Positions 54,991 to 64,000 of a stretch of DNA of 64,000 nucleotides are shown piece by piece. The translations under genes were made by a program, and so were the position numbers. The stretch is from positions 4,834,501 to 4,898,500 of the forward strand of contig NZ_AP025732.1 of NCBI RefSeq assembly GCF_023734775.1, written 5' to 3'. Position 1 is the first letter of the stretch; the number at the start of each line of letters is the position of its first letter. This DNA is from Nostoc cf. commune SO-36. Lineage in GTDB: Bacteria; Cyanobacteriota; Cyanobacteriia; Cyanobacteriales; Nostocaceae. The notes under the pieces were generated by a model. That model did not search any database. It was not told where the DNA came from and worked only from the letters and a program-made list of their open reading frames with translations.

Positions 54991-55086
54991 TTAAATTATC
55001 TTGGCAGTCCGTAGACCGAACAGCAGACCGACAGCCAAACCAAAGAATAAAGCTAAAAAGCCAATGTAAGCTGCAATTGCAAACAT
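54991..55086 (-). CDS. petL: cytochrome b6f complex subunit PetL
   Basis: 31 residues, one membrane helix: [20 protein letters not shown] then [11 protein letters not shown]. This is the size and pattern of PetL ([11 protein letters not shown]-x-x-x-KI ending), a small thylakoid subunit that stabilises the cytochrome b6f complex. GGAG stands 10 bp before the ATG. It is too short for many gene callers. It sits between bioB and aroB on the opposite strand. Confidence 0.85.
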   Translation of the reverse strand: MFAIAAYIGFLALFFGLAVGLLFGLRTAKII

Positions 55087-55137
55087 TTATTTTTCTCCAC
55101 AATACTTCCTAAATCTATTGAATCATTAGTTGTTGGG

Positions 55138-55212
55138 TATTGGGCATTGGGCATTGGGCATTGGGCATTAGTCATTAATTATTCTTCCCCTGCTTCCCCT
55201 GCTTCCCCTGCT
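55138..55212. repeat. TTGGGCA and CCCCTGCTT short tandem repeats
   Basis: Four TTGGGCA heptads (55138-55168) followed by three TTCCCCTGC words (about 55185-55212). Upstream of aroB and of petL on the other strand. Confidence 0.8.
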
Positions 55213-55262
55213 CCCAGATTGCGATACAATACAGCCCACGGGCGCTTGTTAGGGGTTGGGCA

Positions 55263-56375
55263 ATGACTTCTGTAATTAATGTGAATTTACCAGACCAGTC
55301 TTATGAGATTGCGATAACTTCGTTGAGCTACGCTAACGCACCTTCGAGTTTAGATCAACTCGGTCAGCAGATGGCTAGTCTCAAGCTAGGCAAGAAGGTA
55401 TTGCTGGTTTCTAATCCTACTATTTTTAAGCATTTTGGGGAAAGAGCAATTACATCCCTGAAATCTGCTGGATTTGAGGTTGCTAGCTGCACCTTACCAC
55501 CTGGTGAACGCTACAAAAACCTCAATTCCATCCAAAAACTCTATGATGCCGCCTTAGAAAACCGCCTAGAACGTTCTGCTACGATGGTGGCTTTGGGCGG
55601 AGGTGTAATTGGCGATATGACTGGCTTTGCAGCCGCAACTTGGCTGCGCGGCATTAATGTTGTCCAAGTACCTACTACTCTCTTAGCGATGGTGGATTCG
55701 GCAATTGGTGGCAAAACTGGCGTAAATCATCCTCACGGGAAAAACTTGATTGGGGCATTTCATCAACCGCGCTTGGTTTTGATTGACCCAGAAGTATTGA
55801 AAACTCTACCTATGCGTGAGTTTCGGGCAGGAATGGCAGAAGTTATTAAGTATGGTGTGATTTGGGATGCCGAATTGTTTGCCCAGTTGGAAGCAAGTAA
55901 ACGCCTCGACCAACTCCGCTATGTAAAACCTGACTTAATAACATACATACTAACGCGCTCTTGTCAAGCTAAAGCTGATGTTGTTAGCAAAGATGAGAAA
56001 GAAGGCGGATTGCGGGCAATTCTCAATTATGGACATACCATCGGTCATGCAGTAGAAAGTTTGACTGGTTATCGTTTAGTAAATCACGGTGAAGCGGTAG
56101 CCATTGGTATGGTAGCAGCCGGTCAAATTGCTGTGGAATTGGGAATGTGGCAAAAAGAAGACACAGAACGTCAAAATGCTTTAATTCAAAAAGCAGGTTT
56201 ACCGACTCAGTTACCATCTGGGGTAGATATTGAAGCAATTATTGACGCGTTGCAATTAGATAAGAAGGTCAAAGCGGGGAAAGTGCGGTTTGTTTTACCA
56301 ACAGAGATTGGTGTAGTGACAATTACTGATGACGTGCCATCAGATATCATTCGGCAAGTTTTGCAGGGAATGTGA
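55263..56375 (+). CDS. aroB: 3-dehydroquinate synthase
   Basis: 370 residues. Second step of the shikimate pathway, NAD- and Zn-dependent. Signatures: [52 protein letters not shown], the Zn ligands in [11 protein letters not shown] and [10 protein letters not shown]. Full length. Confidence 0.97.
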   Translation: MTSVINVNLPDQSYEIAITSLSYANAPSSLDQLGQQMASLKLGKKVLLVSNPTIFKHFGERAITSLKSAGFEVASCTLPPGERYKNLNSIQKLYDAALENRLERSATMVALGGGVIGDMTGFAAATWLRGINVVQVPTTLLAMVDSAIGGKTGVNHPHGKNLIGAFHQPRLVLIDPEVLKTLPMREFRAGMAEVIKYGVIWDAELFAQLEASKRLDQLRYVKPDLITYILTRSCQAKADVVSKDEKEGGLRAILNYGHTIGHAVESLTGYRLVNHGEAVAIGMVAAGQIAVELGMWQKEDTERQNALIQKAGLPTQLPSGVDIEAIIDALQLDKKVKAGKVRFVLPTEIGVVTITDDVPSDIIRQVLQGM

Positions 56376-56432
56376 ATAATTTAAAGAAGAATTCAGGAGT
56401 CAGAATAAAATTTAGTTGCTCTATTCTTCAAT

Positions 56433-56464
56433 TACGAATTACGAATTACGAATTACGAATTAAT
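56433..56464. repeat. ACGAATT heptad repeat
   Basis: Four tandem ACGAATT words directly upstream of a Uma2 gene. The complementary word occurs after pyrD's 3' end (44886-44905) and after the thioredoxin gene (59202-59222). Confidence 0.85.
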
Positions 56465-56469
56465 GAGCC

Positions 56470-57048
56470 ATGATACTCCAAGCTAAGAATCAATTAACTT
56501 TGCAAGAGTTCTTAAATCTTCCAACAGGTGAGGGAGATATAACTTATGAACTTGTTGATGGTCAAGCCATTCTTAAAATGTCACCAAAAAAATTCCACTC
56601 TAAACTTACCCGCGCCCTTCTCAACTTTATTGAGCAATGCTGTGAAGATAAAGGAGAAGTTTGCCCAGAATTAGCTGTCGCATTAACTCGTCGAGGGCGA
56701 GATTGGATGCCAATACCGGATATTTTGTATATTTCTAATGAACGTTTACCCCCGGATTGGAATCAAGAAGGAGTATGTTCTGTTCCTCCCGATTTGGTCA
56801 TTGAAATTATTTCGCCTGGACAAACTTTTGGACAAATGGCAGCTAAAGCCAAAGACTATCTAGATGCTAAGGTGCTGCGGGTGTGGGTATTAGATAGTAA
56901 AGCCAGAAGCATTACTGTTTTTTATCCAGATGCAGCGCCACAAACTTATATGGGAGAAGAATTAATTACAGATTCTTTATTCGAGGGACTAGAATTTACT
57001 GTTGAGCAGGTATTTCAAAAGGCGAAAATACCATTAGATGCTCAATAA
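56470..57048 (+). CDS. Uma2 family (DUF820) endonuclease-like protein
   Basis: 192 residues. PD-(D/E)XK core: YELVDGQAILKMSPKKFHSK, PIPDILYISNERL, PPDLVIEIISPGQTFGQMAA and KVLRVWVLDSKARSITVFYP. Ends with TVEQVFQKAKI as usual. The upstream heptad tract ends at the stop-like TAATG before the start. Role unknown; one of many paralogues. Confidence 0.9.
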   Translation: MILQAKNQLTLQEFLNLPTGEGDITYELVDGQAILKMSPKKFHSKLTRALLNFIEQCCEDKGEVCPELAVALTRRGRDWMPIPDILYISNERLPPDWNQEGVCSVPPDLVIEIISPGQTFGQMAAKAKDYLDAKVLRVWVLDSKARSITVFYPDAAPQTYMGEELITDSLFEGLEFTVEQVFQKAKIPLDAQ

Positions 57049-57265
57049 CGCACTTTTTGCATCTAGCACAATTATCTTGCTTTCAACATCCATCGAAACT
57101 TCAAGCTTAATTTAGATTGTAGCTTGATTGACGCAGCGCTGTACTAAAGCTGGTTAATTCATCCATTTGTAGGAGGTAATTAGCAACCCAATAAGTGTAT
57201 TTTGTTTATAGTCAGACCAATGCAAGATGGTTTGAAGCAGAACTCACTTAACAGATGTATCAATC

Positions 57266-57586
57266 ATGTTAAACCTGATATTCAACAGACGTATAAAAAT
57301 AAAACCCTTGTTGCTTTCAACAGCTTTTTTGTTGGCTGTACAGACTTCTGCCAATGCTCAACAAGCTGTTCCAACTTTGACTCCAGCACAAGCTCAACAT
57401 TTATCCCGTGACTTGGTTCCATCTAGTTCTCAAGACTTTTTTCGACAAGGAAAAGATTCATTTGAGAGAGAAATTCAAATTCTTAGGCGAAGGAAACTAA
57501 GCCCAATTAAACCAATTCTTAAGATTGATTCAGTATCGCAAACTGAAAAACCACAGATTCAGCAAAAACCTAAAGGTTTTATCTAA
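57266..57586 (+). CDS. small exported protein
   Basis: 106 residues with a signal peptide (KIKPLLLSTAFLLAVQTSAN, cleavage after ANA near residue 31). The mature part is basic with Gln/Ser stretches (AQHLSRDLVPSSSQDFFRQG) and a Pro/Lys-rich tail. No family recognised. A periplasmic location is expected. Single gene. Confidence 0.65.
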   Translation: MLNLIFNRRIKIKPLLLSTAFLLAVQTSANAQQAVPTLTPAQAQHLSRDLVPSSSQDFFRQGKDSFEREIQILRRRKLSPIKPILKIDSVSQTEKPQIQQKPKGFI

Positions 57587-57739
57587 GCAAAAATCATCCT
57601 TCGATGACTCTTTAGATTACACTTGTTGTCTTGTTAATTTTTAAGCTGTAGCACAGAAGCTACATTCCTAGCGATAAAAATTACTGTACTCTGTTTCTTA
57701 ATAAGAGAGGAATAAAATTTGTAACAGAATTTTACAATT

Positions 57740-57955
57740 TTAGTCGTCTAGCAAAGTCATTAACGCTTGAATTTCAACGTCTTGCTCTTGCGGCTCTGAT
57801 AATTGACCCTGTAGCTTTAATAATTGATCTTGCAATTCTTCTGCCACATGAATCATATTAGATTCTTGGGCAATTTTGAGTTGATTTTCTTTAACTTTGA
57901 TTTTTTTCAGCAAGTTGTTTTCAATATGAATTGAATTGTAATTTTGAGCAATCAT
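57740..57955 (-). CDS. small coiled-coil protein
   Basis: 71 residues, almost all helix with heptad spacing (NNLLKKIKVKENQLKIAQES, IHVAEELQDQLLKLQGQLSE) and an acidic end (ALMTLLDD). No family named. Plausible small regulatory or structural protein; nothing in the surroundings explains it. Confidence 0.55.
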   Translation of the reverse strand: MIAQNYNSIHIENNLLKKIKVKENQLKIAQESNMIHVAEELQDQLLKLQGQLSEPQEQDVEIQALMTLLDD

Positions 57956-58125
57956 AGCTTTACATTTATTATCAATCTATGGAGTGCAGTTAAATTTTCA
58001 CCTATGTATTATTCCACACTTTTGTCATTTTTTAAATATCTGGTTATCTAATCTTAATTGCTCATAGTTTTTTCTCTGTTTTATTCTTAGCATTTTGAGA
58101 ATATTAGCTTAATATAGCGGTTCCC

Positions 58126-58176
58126 GTACAGGATACTGCTAAGGGCACAGCTAGCTGTGCTAATTTATCCCTGTAC
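58126..58176. repeat. nested palindromic element
   Basis: Outer arms GTACAGGATA/TATCCCTGTAC enclose a perfect 16-bp palindrome GCACAGCTAGCTGTGC (58145-58160). A folded cruciform-like element in a 350-bp spacer without genes; resembles REP/MITE-type repeats. Confidence 0.65.
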
Positions 58177-58306
58177 CTCATCTATATTTTTACAAAAATA
58201 GAAGTCATGAGATAAGATTAGTTGGCTTAGGGCTAACTTTTAGATAATACACATTAACTGATTTGTTAGTTTACCAAGTCTTGTAGATATATTAGACATT
58301 ATTTTT

Positions 58307-58627
58307 GTGAACAGTATGGACTTCAAGTTTATCAAGAAAAAGATTTATACTATTGTGAAAATTATATCTACAGTGCTTATAACAAGCGCAATTGGATTGG
58401 AATCGTGGAATATTTATGCCCTAATAACTGATACTAATGTACCAAGCAGCCTTAATCCAATTTTTTGGATTGAGCGCTTTGCGATGACGAGCCATTTTAT
58501 CGAAGGTATTATAGCAGCTTTTTATGCACCTTCAAGAAAAAAGATGCCAATAAAATATGCTACTTATACTTTTTTTGTAGGCACAATTGGGTTGTTAGAA
58601 CTGTTTGATCAAGAGGATGACTATTGA
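58307..58627 (+). CDS. small membrane protein
   Basis: 106 residues from GTG 58307; ATG 58316 is equally possible (MDFKFIKKK). Three hydrophobic segments (about 15-35, 45-70, 85-100) separated by short basic loops. No family recognised. No clear ribosome-binding site. Confidence 0.6.
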   Translation: MNSMDFKFIKKKIYTIVKIISTVLITSAIGLESWNIYALITDTNVPSSLNPIFWIERFAMTSHFIEGIIAAFYAPSRKKMPIKYATYTFFVGTIGLLELFDQEDDY

Positions 58628-58860
58628 TGCTTCTACGTCTTGAAAGCATGAGTTATTGGATTAGTGTCGATTTGTAGGGTGCGATCGCACTCTACAGAAA
58701 AAGATTGTAAGTTATTAAATATACGCTAGTAAGCAAAATTCAGTTGCGGGGTTTTACCAATGAATGTAGGTAACTGGTGAATCTAACACGTCAGAAAGGA
58801 GTATAGTTTATATAGTTAGCTTTTTGCTGAAATTTTAGTTTTACACTCAGGAATTAAAAA

Positions 58861-59199
58861 ATGTCTACTAATACTGACATAGTTGCTTACGTTGAAGAAA
58901 GTGAATTTGATGTTGTTTTAAATGGAAGTGAAGAGAAAGTTGTTGTTGTTGATTTTACTGCTACTTGGTGTGGCCCCTGTCGCCTCGTTAGTCCCTTAAT
59001 GGATCAACTTGCTGAAGAATACAAAGGTCGCGCTAAAGTCGTTAAGGTAGATGTTGACAGGAATAAGCCAATTTTCAAGAAATTCGGTCTTCGCAGTATT
59101 CCTGCGGTTTTAATTTTCAAAGATGGTATTTTAGCAGAAACCATAGTGGGGGTTTCTCCTTACGAAGACTTTAGCAACGCTGTTCAGAAGCTTGTTTAA
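58861..59199 (+). CDS. trxA: thioredoxin
   Basis: 112 residues with the redox site W36-C37-G-P-C40, followed by KVVKVDVDRNKPIFKKFGLR, SIPAVLIFKDG with the conserved cis-Pro. A soluble protein-disulphide reductase. The N-terminal extension (about 20 residues, TNTDIVAYVEESEFDVVLNG) is a little longer than m-type thioredoxins. Confidence 0.95.
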   Translation: MSTNTDIVAYVEESEFDVVLNGSEEKVVVVDFTATWCGPCRLVSPLMDQLAEEYKGRAKVVKVDVDRNKPIFKKFGLRSIPAVLIFKDGILAETIVGVSPYEDFSNAVQKLV

Positions 59200-59252
59200 C
59201 TAATTCGTAATTCGTAATTCGTAGAGAACATCATTCAGAATTACGAATTATT

Positions 59253-59786
59253 TTAAATCTTTACTTTTCGCCTATAATGTGTTTGCAGTAAACCGTTTGG
59301 ATATTGTTTTGAGCTAATAAGCTCCAATTTTTCTTCAGGGGTGGGTGGTGGAAAAAGGTATATACCACCACCTAAGATAATTGGAATAGTTGAAATAATG
59401 TATTCGTCAATCAAGCTGTGCTGAAGAAACGAATTGATTAATTCTCCGCCGCCAACTAGCCAGATGTTTTCTAAACCTTGAGCTTCTATATCTGCTAATG
59501 CCTGTTTTACTGAGCCAGAAACAAATACAACGTCCTCACGATCAGATTGCAGATGACGCTGGGTGAATACGAAAGATTTTTTTTCTGGATAAGGCCATTG
59601 ATCAAATCCAAGCCCTACTTCATACGTCTTGCTACCTAAGACGATCGCATCAATCGATTCGTAAAAATCACCGTAACCATAGTCTTCACCTTCTATATCA
59701 AGGATTGATAGCCAATCAATTCCGCCATCGCTGCGAGCAATGTAGCCATCCAAGCTAGCTGCAATGTAGAGTGTAACTTTCGTCAT
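59253..59786 (-). CDS. dihydrofolate reductase-fold (RibD C-terminal-like) protein
   Basis: 177 residues. MTKVTLYIAASLDGYIARSD, GGIDWLSILD, AIVLGSKTYEVGLGFDQWPY and NIWLVGGGELINSFLQHSLI are the RibD_C family pattern, an NADPH-binding fold. The substrate is not known; these stand-alone forms are often called dihydrofolate reductase family. Full length. Confidence 0.9.
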   Translation of the reverse strand: MTKVTLYIAASLDGYIARSDGGIDWLSILDIEGEDYGYGDFYESIDAIVLGSKTYEVGLGFDQWPYPEKKSFVFTQRHLQSDREDVVFVSGSVKQALADIEAQGLENIWLVGGGELINSFLQHSLIDEYIISTIPIILGGGIYLFPPPTPEEKLELISSKQYPNGLLQTHYRRKVKI

Positions 59787-59821
59787 TGTGCTTCTGAATT
59801 TGGTAGTTTTAACCCAATTAC

Positions 59822-60076
59822 TTACGTTTTTTGATTGTGCGATTTAAACCGACCTGCAATAAATTCTCGCTTAGATAAATGTTTTGTATTGCGTTTGGTG
59901 ACTCGTTCTCGCCACATCTTAAAGCTAGATTCCTTCATTTCGCGCCTCATTAGGGCGATTACCTCTTTCTCCAGCAGCCCAAATTGAGCCTCAATAGCAT
60001 CAAAAGATGTTCTATCTTCCCATGCCATTTCAATGATGCGATCGATGGTTTGTGAATCAAGGTCAGGTAGCTTCAT
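59822..60076 (-). CDS. TIGR03643-like small protein
   Basis: 84 residues. LDSQTIDRIIEMAWEDRTSF, DAIEAQFGLLEKEVIALMRR, EMKESSFKMWRERVTKR match the TIGR03643 family of small basic proteins containing a predicted helix-turn-helix. Role unknown. Just downstream (minus strand) of the ABC exporter genes. Confidence 0.82.
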   Translation of the reverse strand: MKLPDLDSQTIDRIIEMAWEDRTSFDAIEAQFGLLEKEVIALMRREMKESSFKMWRERVTKRNTKHLSKREFIAGRFKSHNQKT

Positions 60077-60123
60077 TCTTTTGCTAGCAATTGATAAATT
60101 AGAGCTATATATATATTTTACTT

Positions 60124-61917
60124 TTAGTTTTGAAGAACCGTTGTGTCTGCTGTACCCAGTTGCAGAGCATACAAGTTGGCATAAACACCCTGCTGATTGA
60201 CGAGTTCGGCGTGAGTACCCTGTTCTACAATTTCTCCCTGCTGAATTACTAATACCTGATCTGCCTGAGTAACTGTACTGAGGCGGTGGGCAATTACGAA
60301 ACTGGTACGACCTTGGAGCAAACGAGCGATCGCACTTTGTACTAGCGCTTCTGTGCGGGTATCAATGCTACTGGTGGCTTCATCCAGAATCAGAATTCGG
60401 GGATTAATTAATACCGCACGAGCAATACTGATTAGTTGTCTCTGTCCTTGGCTCAGAGGTGCGCCCCGTTCGCCCAATTGAGTTGTATAACCCTGTGGTA
60501 ATGAGGTAACGAACTCATGTACATTTGCTAGTTGTGCAGCTGCTTCGATATCAGCTTGAGTGGCGTAAGGAGCGCCAAAAGCTATATTTTCGGCGACAGT
60601 GCCGGTAAACAAAATATTGTCTTGTAAAACGATGCCAATTTGACGGCGCAGACTTGCTTGAGTCACGCTACGCACATCAATATCATCAATTTTTACTGCA
60701 CCACTTGATACATCATAGAAGCGCAAAATCAAATTAATAATTGTACTTTTTCCCGAACCGGTCGCCCCTACTAATGCAACCATCTGCCCTGGATAGGCGT
60801 GCAAATTCACTCCTTTAAGAACCAGTTGATCTGGGTTGTAGGCAAACTTGACATTCTCGAACCTCACTTCACCTTGAATAGGCGGCATTTCTGTGGCATC
60901 GGGTGCATCTTGGAGTTTTGACGGCTCATCTAATAATAGAAAAATTCGCTCTAACCCGGCAAAGGCAGATTGAGCTTGGGTGTAAAACTGGCTGAGAATC
61001 TGAATAGGGCGGAAGAATTGCTGGACATAAAGTAAAAAGGATGTCACCACACCCACTGTTGCAGCTCCCGTTACCGCCAGATAGCCACCATAAGCTAGTA
61101 CACCTGCGGTTGCTAGTGTGTTGAGAAAATCGATGGAGGGCAAAAAGGCTGAAGTAATTGCCACAGCTTCAACGTTGGCATCTCTATTGGCGGCGTTAAG
61201 AACGTCGAATTCTTCAATATTCATCTCTACACGATTAAATGCCTGTGCTTCTCGTACGCTGCCAATATCTTCTTCCAACTTGGCAGAAAGTTCCCCAATA
61301 GTTTGTCGGGTAATGCGAAATCTCGCTCTCGCCCAACGTGCAAATAAGCTTGTGGTAAAAATCATTAATGGCACCACCAGATTGCTCAACAAACCTAGTT
61401 TGAGGTTGATTGACAGCATCGCAATTACAATGCCCACCAAACTGAAACTGTTGCCTAGCATTTGGGCAATCGTCAATCCAAATGCCTGATTCACAGTATT
61501 GACATCATTCAGTAAGCGGCTCATTAAATCGCCTGCTTCACTCCGGTCAAAAAAGCTGAGTGGTAGACTTTGGATTTTAATAAAAATGTCTTGCCTTAGT
61601 TGAGCCAGCACTCGCTGCATAATCCAGCCGACTCGAACAATTTGACCGCGAATTGCCAAGACACCAAGCCCATAGTTCAGCCCTAATAGCCCTAATAACA
61701 GCAGCAGTCCCTGCAAATTACCTTGTGCAATCAGACGATCAATCGACCAACCGAGAAAGAATGGCCCAACTGACTGGGTTATCGCCCCAATTAATACTAA
61801 TGTTATGGCAAAGGGAATTTCTTTGCGATAGAGTAGCACGTATTGTAAAAAGCGCCGCAGGGTGGAAAGTTGCGGACTCGTTTCCTCAGATGCAACAACG
61901 GGAATAGTGCCTCTCAT
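60124..61917 (-). CDS. ABC exporter half-transporter (catalytic subunit)
   Basis: 597 residues. An N-terminal six-helix export domain (about 25-320) precedes an ATPase domain with Walker A GATGSGKST, the signature LSQGQ, Walker B ILILDEATSSID (catalytic Glu present) and the His switch IAHRLST. It probably pairs with the protein at 62003-63781, 85 bp upstream on the same strand, whose Walker B ends in Asp. Together they resemble asymmetric exporters of the TM287/288 or BmrCD kind, moving drugs or lipids. The true substrate is unknown. Confidence 0.93.
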   Translation of the reverse strand: MRGTIPVVASEETSPQLSTLRRFLQYVLLYRKEIPFAITLVLIGAITQSVGPFFLGWSIDRLIAQGNLQGLLLLLGLLGLNYGLGVLAIRGQIVRVGWIMQRVLAQLRQDIFIKIQSLPLSFFDRSEAGDLMSRLLNDVNTVNQAFGLTIAQMLGNSFSLVGIVIAMLSINLKLGLLSNLVVPLMIFTTSLFARWARARFRITRQTIGELSAKLEEDIGSVREAQAFNRVEMNIEEFDVLNAANRDANVEAVAITSAFLPSIDFLNTLATAGVLAYGGYLAVTGAATVGVVTSFLLYVQQFFRPIQILSQFYTQAQSAFAGLERIFLLLDEPSKLQDAPDATEMPPIQGEVRFENVKFAYNPDQLVLKGVNLHAYPGQMVALVGATGSGKSTIINLILRFYDVSSGAVKIDDIDVRSVTQASLRRQIGIVLQDNILFTGTVAENIAFGAPYATQADIEAAAQLANVHEFVTSLPQGYTTQLGERGAPLSQGQRQLISIARAVLINPRILILDEATSSIDTRTEALVQSAIARLLQGRTSFVIAHRLSTVTQADQVLVIQQGEIVEQGTHAELVNQQGVYANLYALQLGTADTTVLQN

Positions 61918-62002
61918 AAAAATTTTGGATTTTAGATTTTGGATTTTAGATTAAAAGTCTTTATTACAAGGCTGCAAAAAAATTAATTATGCTAATTGGG
62001 GA

Positions 62003-63781
62003 TCATTTTTTCTCCTTTGGTTTTACTTGAGATTCCAAAATCACACCGTAGAGTGGGCTGTTTTGCATCAATTCCTCGTGAGTGCCTTGTGCTACCAATC
62101 GTCCTTTATCCATGAGAAAAATGCGATCGGCATTCTGGACGGTACTGATGCGTTGAGCGACTACAAAGGTTGTACAAGCTTTTTGGTGCATTAAGTCATC
62201 TAATTCGGCTTGAATTTGGGCAGCAGTTTTGGCATCTACAGCCGAGGTACTATCATCCAAAATCAGAATGCTGTAATCGGTTAACAAAGTGCGAGCGATC
62301 GCAATTCGTTGTTTTTGTCCACCAGATAAGCCCACGCCCCTTTCACCTACAATCGTTTCGTAGCCATCGGGTAGACCGCTAATAAAATCGTGCATTTGGG
62401 CAGTTTTTGCAACTTCAATCACTTCTTCTAAGGTTGCATCGGGTTTGGCGTAGGTAATATTTTCGCGGATTGTGCCAGAGAAGAGAGTGGTTTCTTGAAA
62501 TACAATCCCAATATGCGATCTGAGGCTTTTGAGTGTGAAACTTTTTACATCTCGTCCGTCAATGCGAACTGCTCCCTTTGTGACATCGTAAAAGCGGGGA
62601 ATCAGATTCATAATTGTGCTTTTTCCCGAACCAGTCATCCCTAAAACGGCGATTAGCTCGTTGGGCTTTGTTTCAAAGGAAACTCCTTTGAGAGTTTCAG
62701 TGCTGGCTCCTGGATAGCGAAAGCAAACATTTTCAAAGGTGATTCTACCACCACAGGTAGTAAAGGGGACAGCACCGGGGCGATCGCGAATTTCTACCTC
62801 TGCATCCACAACTTCATAGACACGTTCAGCAGAAGCTGCTGCCTGAGCGATCGCGGGTGCTGCAAATCCAATCAACAAAATCGGTTGGAGAATCAACGCT
62901 AGATAAGAGTTAAACGCCACCAGTTCGCCAATGGAGAATCTACCCCCAATTACCTGCGCTCCCCCGTAAGCGAAAACTGCTAGTGTTACCAAATTACTCA
63001 GCAAAAAGATCAAGGGGAAAGTACCACGGATGGCGCTAATGGTCTTCATGTTTGCCTTGACTAGGCCATCATTCAGAGTTGTGTAACGCGATCTTTCCGT
63101 TGACTCCCGCACAAAGGCTTTTACTACCCGGATTCCTAGTAAGTTCTCTTGCAATACAGCATTCAGATTGCTCAGTTGCTCTTGTACTTGCCGAAAAAGT
63201 TTGTTATTTTTGCCGATGAATCGTCCCATTAACCATGCGGTTATAGGCACTGCTGTTAGGCTAATCAGTGCTAATCGCCAGTTCATTATTAGCAAAACCA
63301 CCGAAATACTCACCAATGTGACAACTGAACCCACAACCTGAATTAAGCTAGTACCAACAAAGCTACGAATTTGCTCAATGTCGCTGGTGACACGGGTTAG
63401 TAGTTGGGAAGTCTGCGCTTGGTCATGAAAGCTGAAACTAAGATTTTGAATTTTGCTAAAAATTTTGTTTCGCAGGTCATAAGCAACACCCTGAGATGCT
63501 GCTTCTGCTAAATAGCTTTGTCCAAAGTTAAATACACCACGAGCGATCGCCGCAACTACCATCCAGGCGGCGCTATATAGTACAACTTGGAGGTTTTTTT
63601 GCGTGATACCCTCATCAATTCCCCACCGAAATAGTTGTGGAGTTAGTGCGTTGGCAAGCGTCAACAGCAACAGGCTAACCAATGCTCCCAGCGAAGTCCA
63701 TCGGTAAGTGCTTAAACTCCTAAGCACACGCTGGGTTGACCGGATCGACGAATTTTCTTGGAGTTCTGGTTGCTGAACCAC
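62003..63781 (-). CDS. ABC exporter half-transporter (degenerate-site subunit)
   Basis: 592 residues. Six-helix export domain (about 30-330), then an ATPase with Walker A GMTGSGKST, signature LSGGQ and Walker B ILILDDSTSAVD, where Asp takes the place of the catalytic Glu. The switch residue is Gln (VVAQRIST) in place of His. Both changes mark the weak ATP site of heterodimeric exporters. First gene of the pair on the minus strand. Full length. Confidence 0.93.
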   Translation of the reverse strand: MVQQPELQENSSIRSTQRVLRSLSTYRWTSLGALVSLLLLTLANALTPQLFRWGIDEGITQKNLQVVLYSAAWMVVAAIARGVFNFGQSYLAEAASQGVAYDLRNKIFSKIQNLSFSFHDQAQTSQLLTRVTSDIEQIRSFVGTSLIQVVGSVVTLVSISVVLLIMNWRLALISLTAVPITAWLMGRFIGKNNKLFRQVQEQLSNLNAVLQENLLGIRVVKAFVRESTERSRYTTLNDGLVKANMKTISAIRGTFPLIFLLSNLVTLAVFAYGGAQVIGGRFSIGELVAFNSYLALILQPILLIGFAAPAIAQAAASAERVYEVVDAEVEIRDRPGAVPFTTCGGRITFENVCFRYPGASTETLKGVSFETKPNELIAVLGMTGSGKSTIMNLIPRFYDVTKGAVRIDGRDVKSFTLKSLRSHIGIVFQETTLFSGTIRENITYAKPDATLEEVIEVAKTAQMHDFISGLPDGYETIVGERGVGLSGGQKQRIAIARTLLTDYSILILDDSTSAVDAKTAAQIQAELDDLMHQKACTTFVVAQRISTVQNADRIFLMDKGRLVAQGTHEELMQNSPLYGVILESQVKPKEKK

Positions 63782-64000
63782 TGCAATTCACCCCTGTATC
63801 TTTGGAAGATTATCGTACTTTGATTGTAAAAAAACAATTAGCCATTAGACAGTGGCGAATGTGAGACATTGAGTACTTTCCTATTTGTGGTGGAAATTCT
63901 GAGTTTTGGCACAGTGGCATGGGAGAATACCTCTTTGGCAAGCATTGCGGCTAATCGAATTCAATATCTAAGAAAACCAAAGAACAAGAATAATGGCTCA
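63782..64000. other. spacer at window end
   Basis: No gene seen. An ATG at 63993 (ATGGCTCA) may start a plus-strand gene beyond the window; AAGAACAAGAA before it is only a weak ribosome-binding site. Confidence 0.35.

Noticed and set aside
1..64000. General sequencing error as the cause of all frameshifts
   Set aside because: Long core genes (chlH, secA, leuA, the kinase, pyrD, ABC genes) are free of indels, while damage clusters in accessory genes. Single cases may still be errors.

Overview
The window comes from a filamentous, heterocyst-type cyanobacterium, most like Nostoc or a close relative. The pointers are frequent GCGATCGC (HIP1) octamers, tandem heptanucleotide repeats beside genes, chlH and petL, an XisH/XisI pair, Uma2 and DUF433/DUF5615 families, and a CHASE2-type Ser/Thr kinase. 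No species name can be fixed from the sequence alone.

Layout. 0-3.5 kb: the 3' part of chlH. 3.5-8.8 kb: an accessory zone full of HIP1-containing dispersed repeats with a duplicated MazF/PemK-type toxin-antitoxin (TA) module, VapBC, XisHI and HicAB, several of them decayed. 8.8-20 kb: mostly housekeeping genes (secA, a dihaem cytochrome c, a RelE-type module, a MoxR ATPase, ribF, an MBL hydrolase, surE, pheS). 20-24.5 kb: a second accessory zone with Uma2, DUF6883/DUF4926, an IS630 element inside a decayed copy of a peptidase 3' end, and DUF433/DUF5615. 24.5-31.5 kb: chromate transporter, DUF442 phosphatase-like protein, PadR regulator, S9 peptidase, a 42-bp minisatellite, RecQ. 31.5-41.4 kb: GNAT enzymes, leuA, a LabA-like NYN protein, a CHASE2 kinase, a PD-(D/E)XK protein and a frameshifted STAND NTPase. 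41.5-44 kb: the most notable locus, a Ro60 (TROVE + vWA) gene on the minus strand flanked by four structured RNAs. 44-53.5 kb: pyrD, a YoeB-type module, a collapsed restriction-modification gene, a triply frameshifted GAF sensor kinase and a putative extracellular protein. 53.5-64 kb: bioB, petL, aroB, Uma2, thioredoxin, a RibD-type reductase and a two-subunit ABC exporter.

The Ro60 locus. A near-consensus promoter precedes three tandem RNAs, the ro60 gene and a fourth RNA, all on the minus strand. The first three RNAs have a tRNA acceptor stem, D arm and T arm. In place of the anticodon arm they carry a conserved insert of about 50 nt containing GGCCGACGAATT and GTTATCG, which resembles the Ro-binding core of Y RNAs. 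The fourth has lost the D arm and has swapped a GNRA tetraloop for UUCG. I read these as tRNA-mimicking Y RNAs (Yrl type) that act with Ro60. They look like broken tRNAs and may be missed or miscalled by automatic annotation.

A second theme is decay. Accessory genes (xisH, hicA, a SnoaL-like gene, the STAND gene, the GAF kinase, a restriction-modification gene and a small unknown) carry frameshifts or deletions, while neighbouring core genes are intact. This favours real pseudogenisation over general sequencing error, though single indels cannot be excluded without reads.
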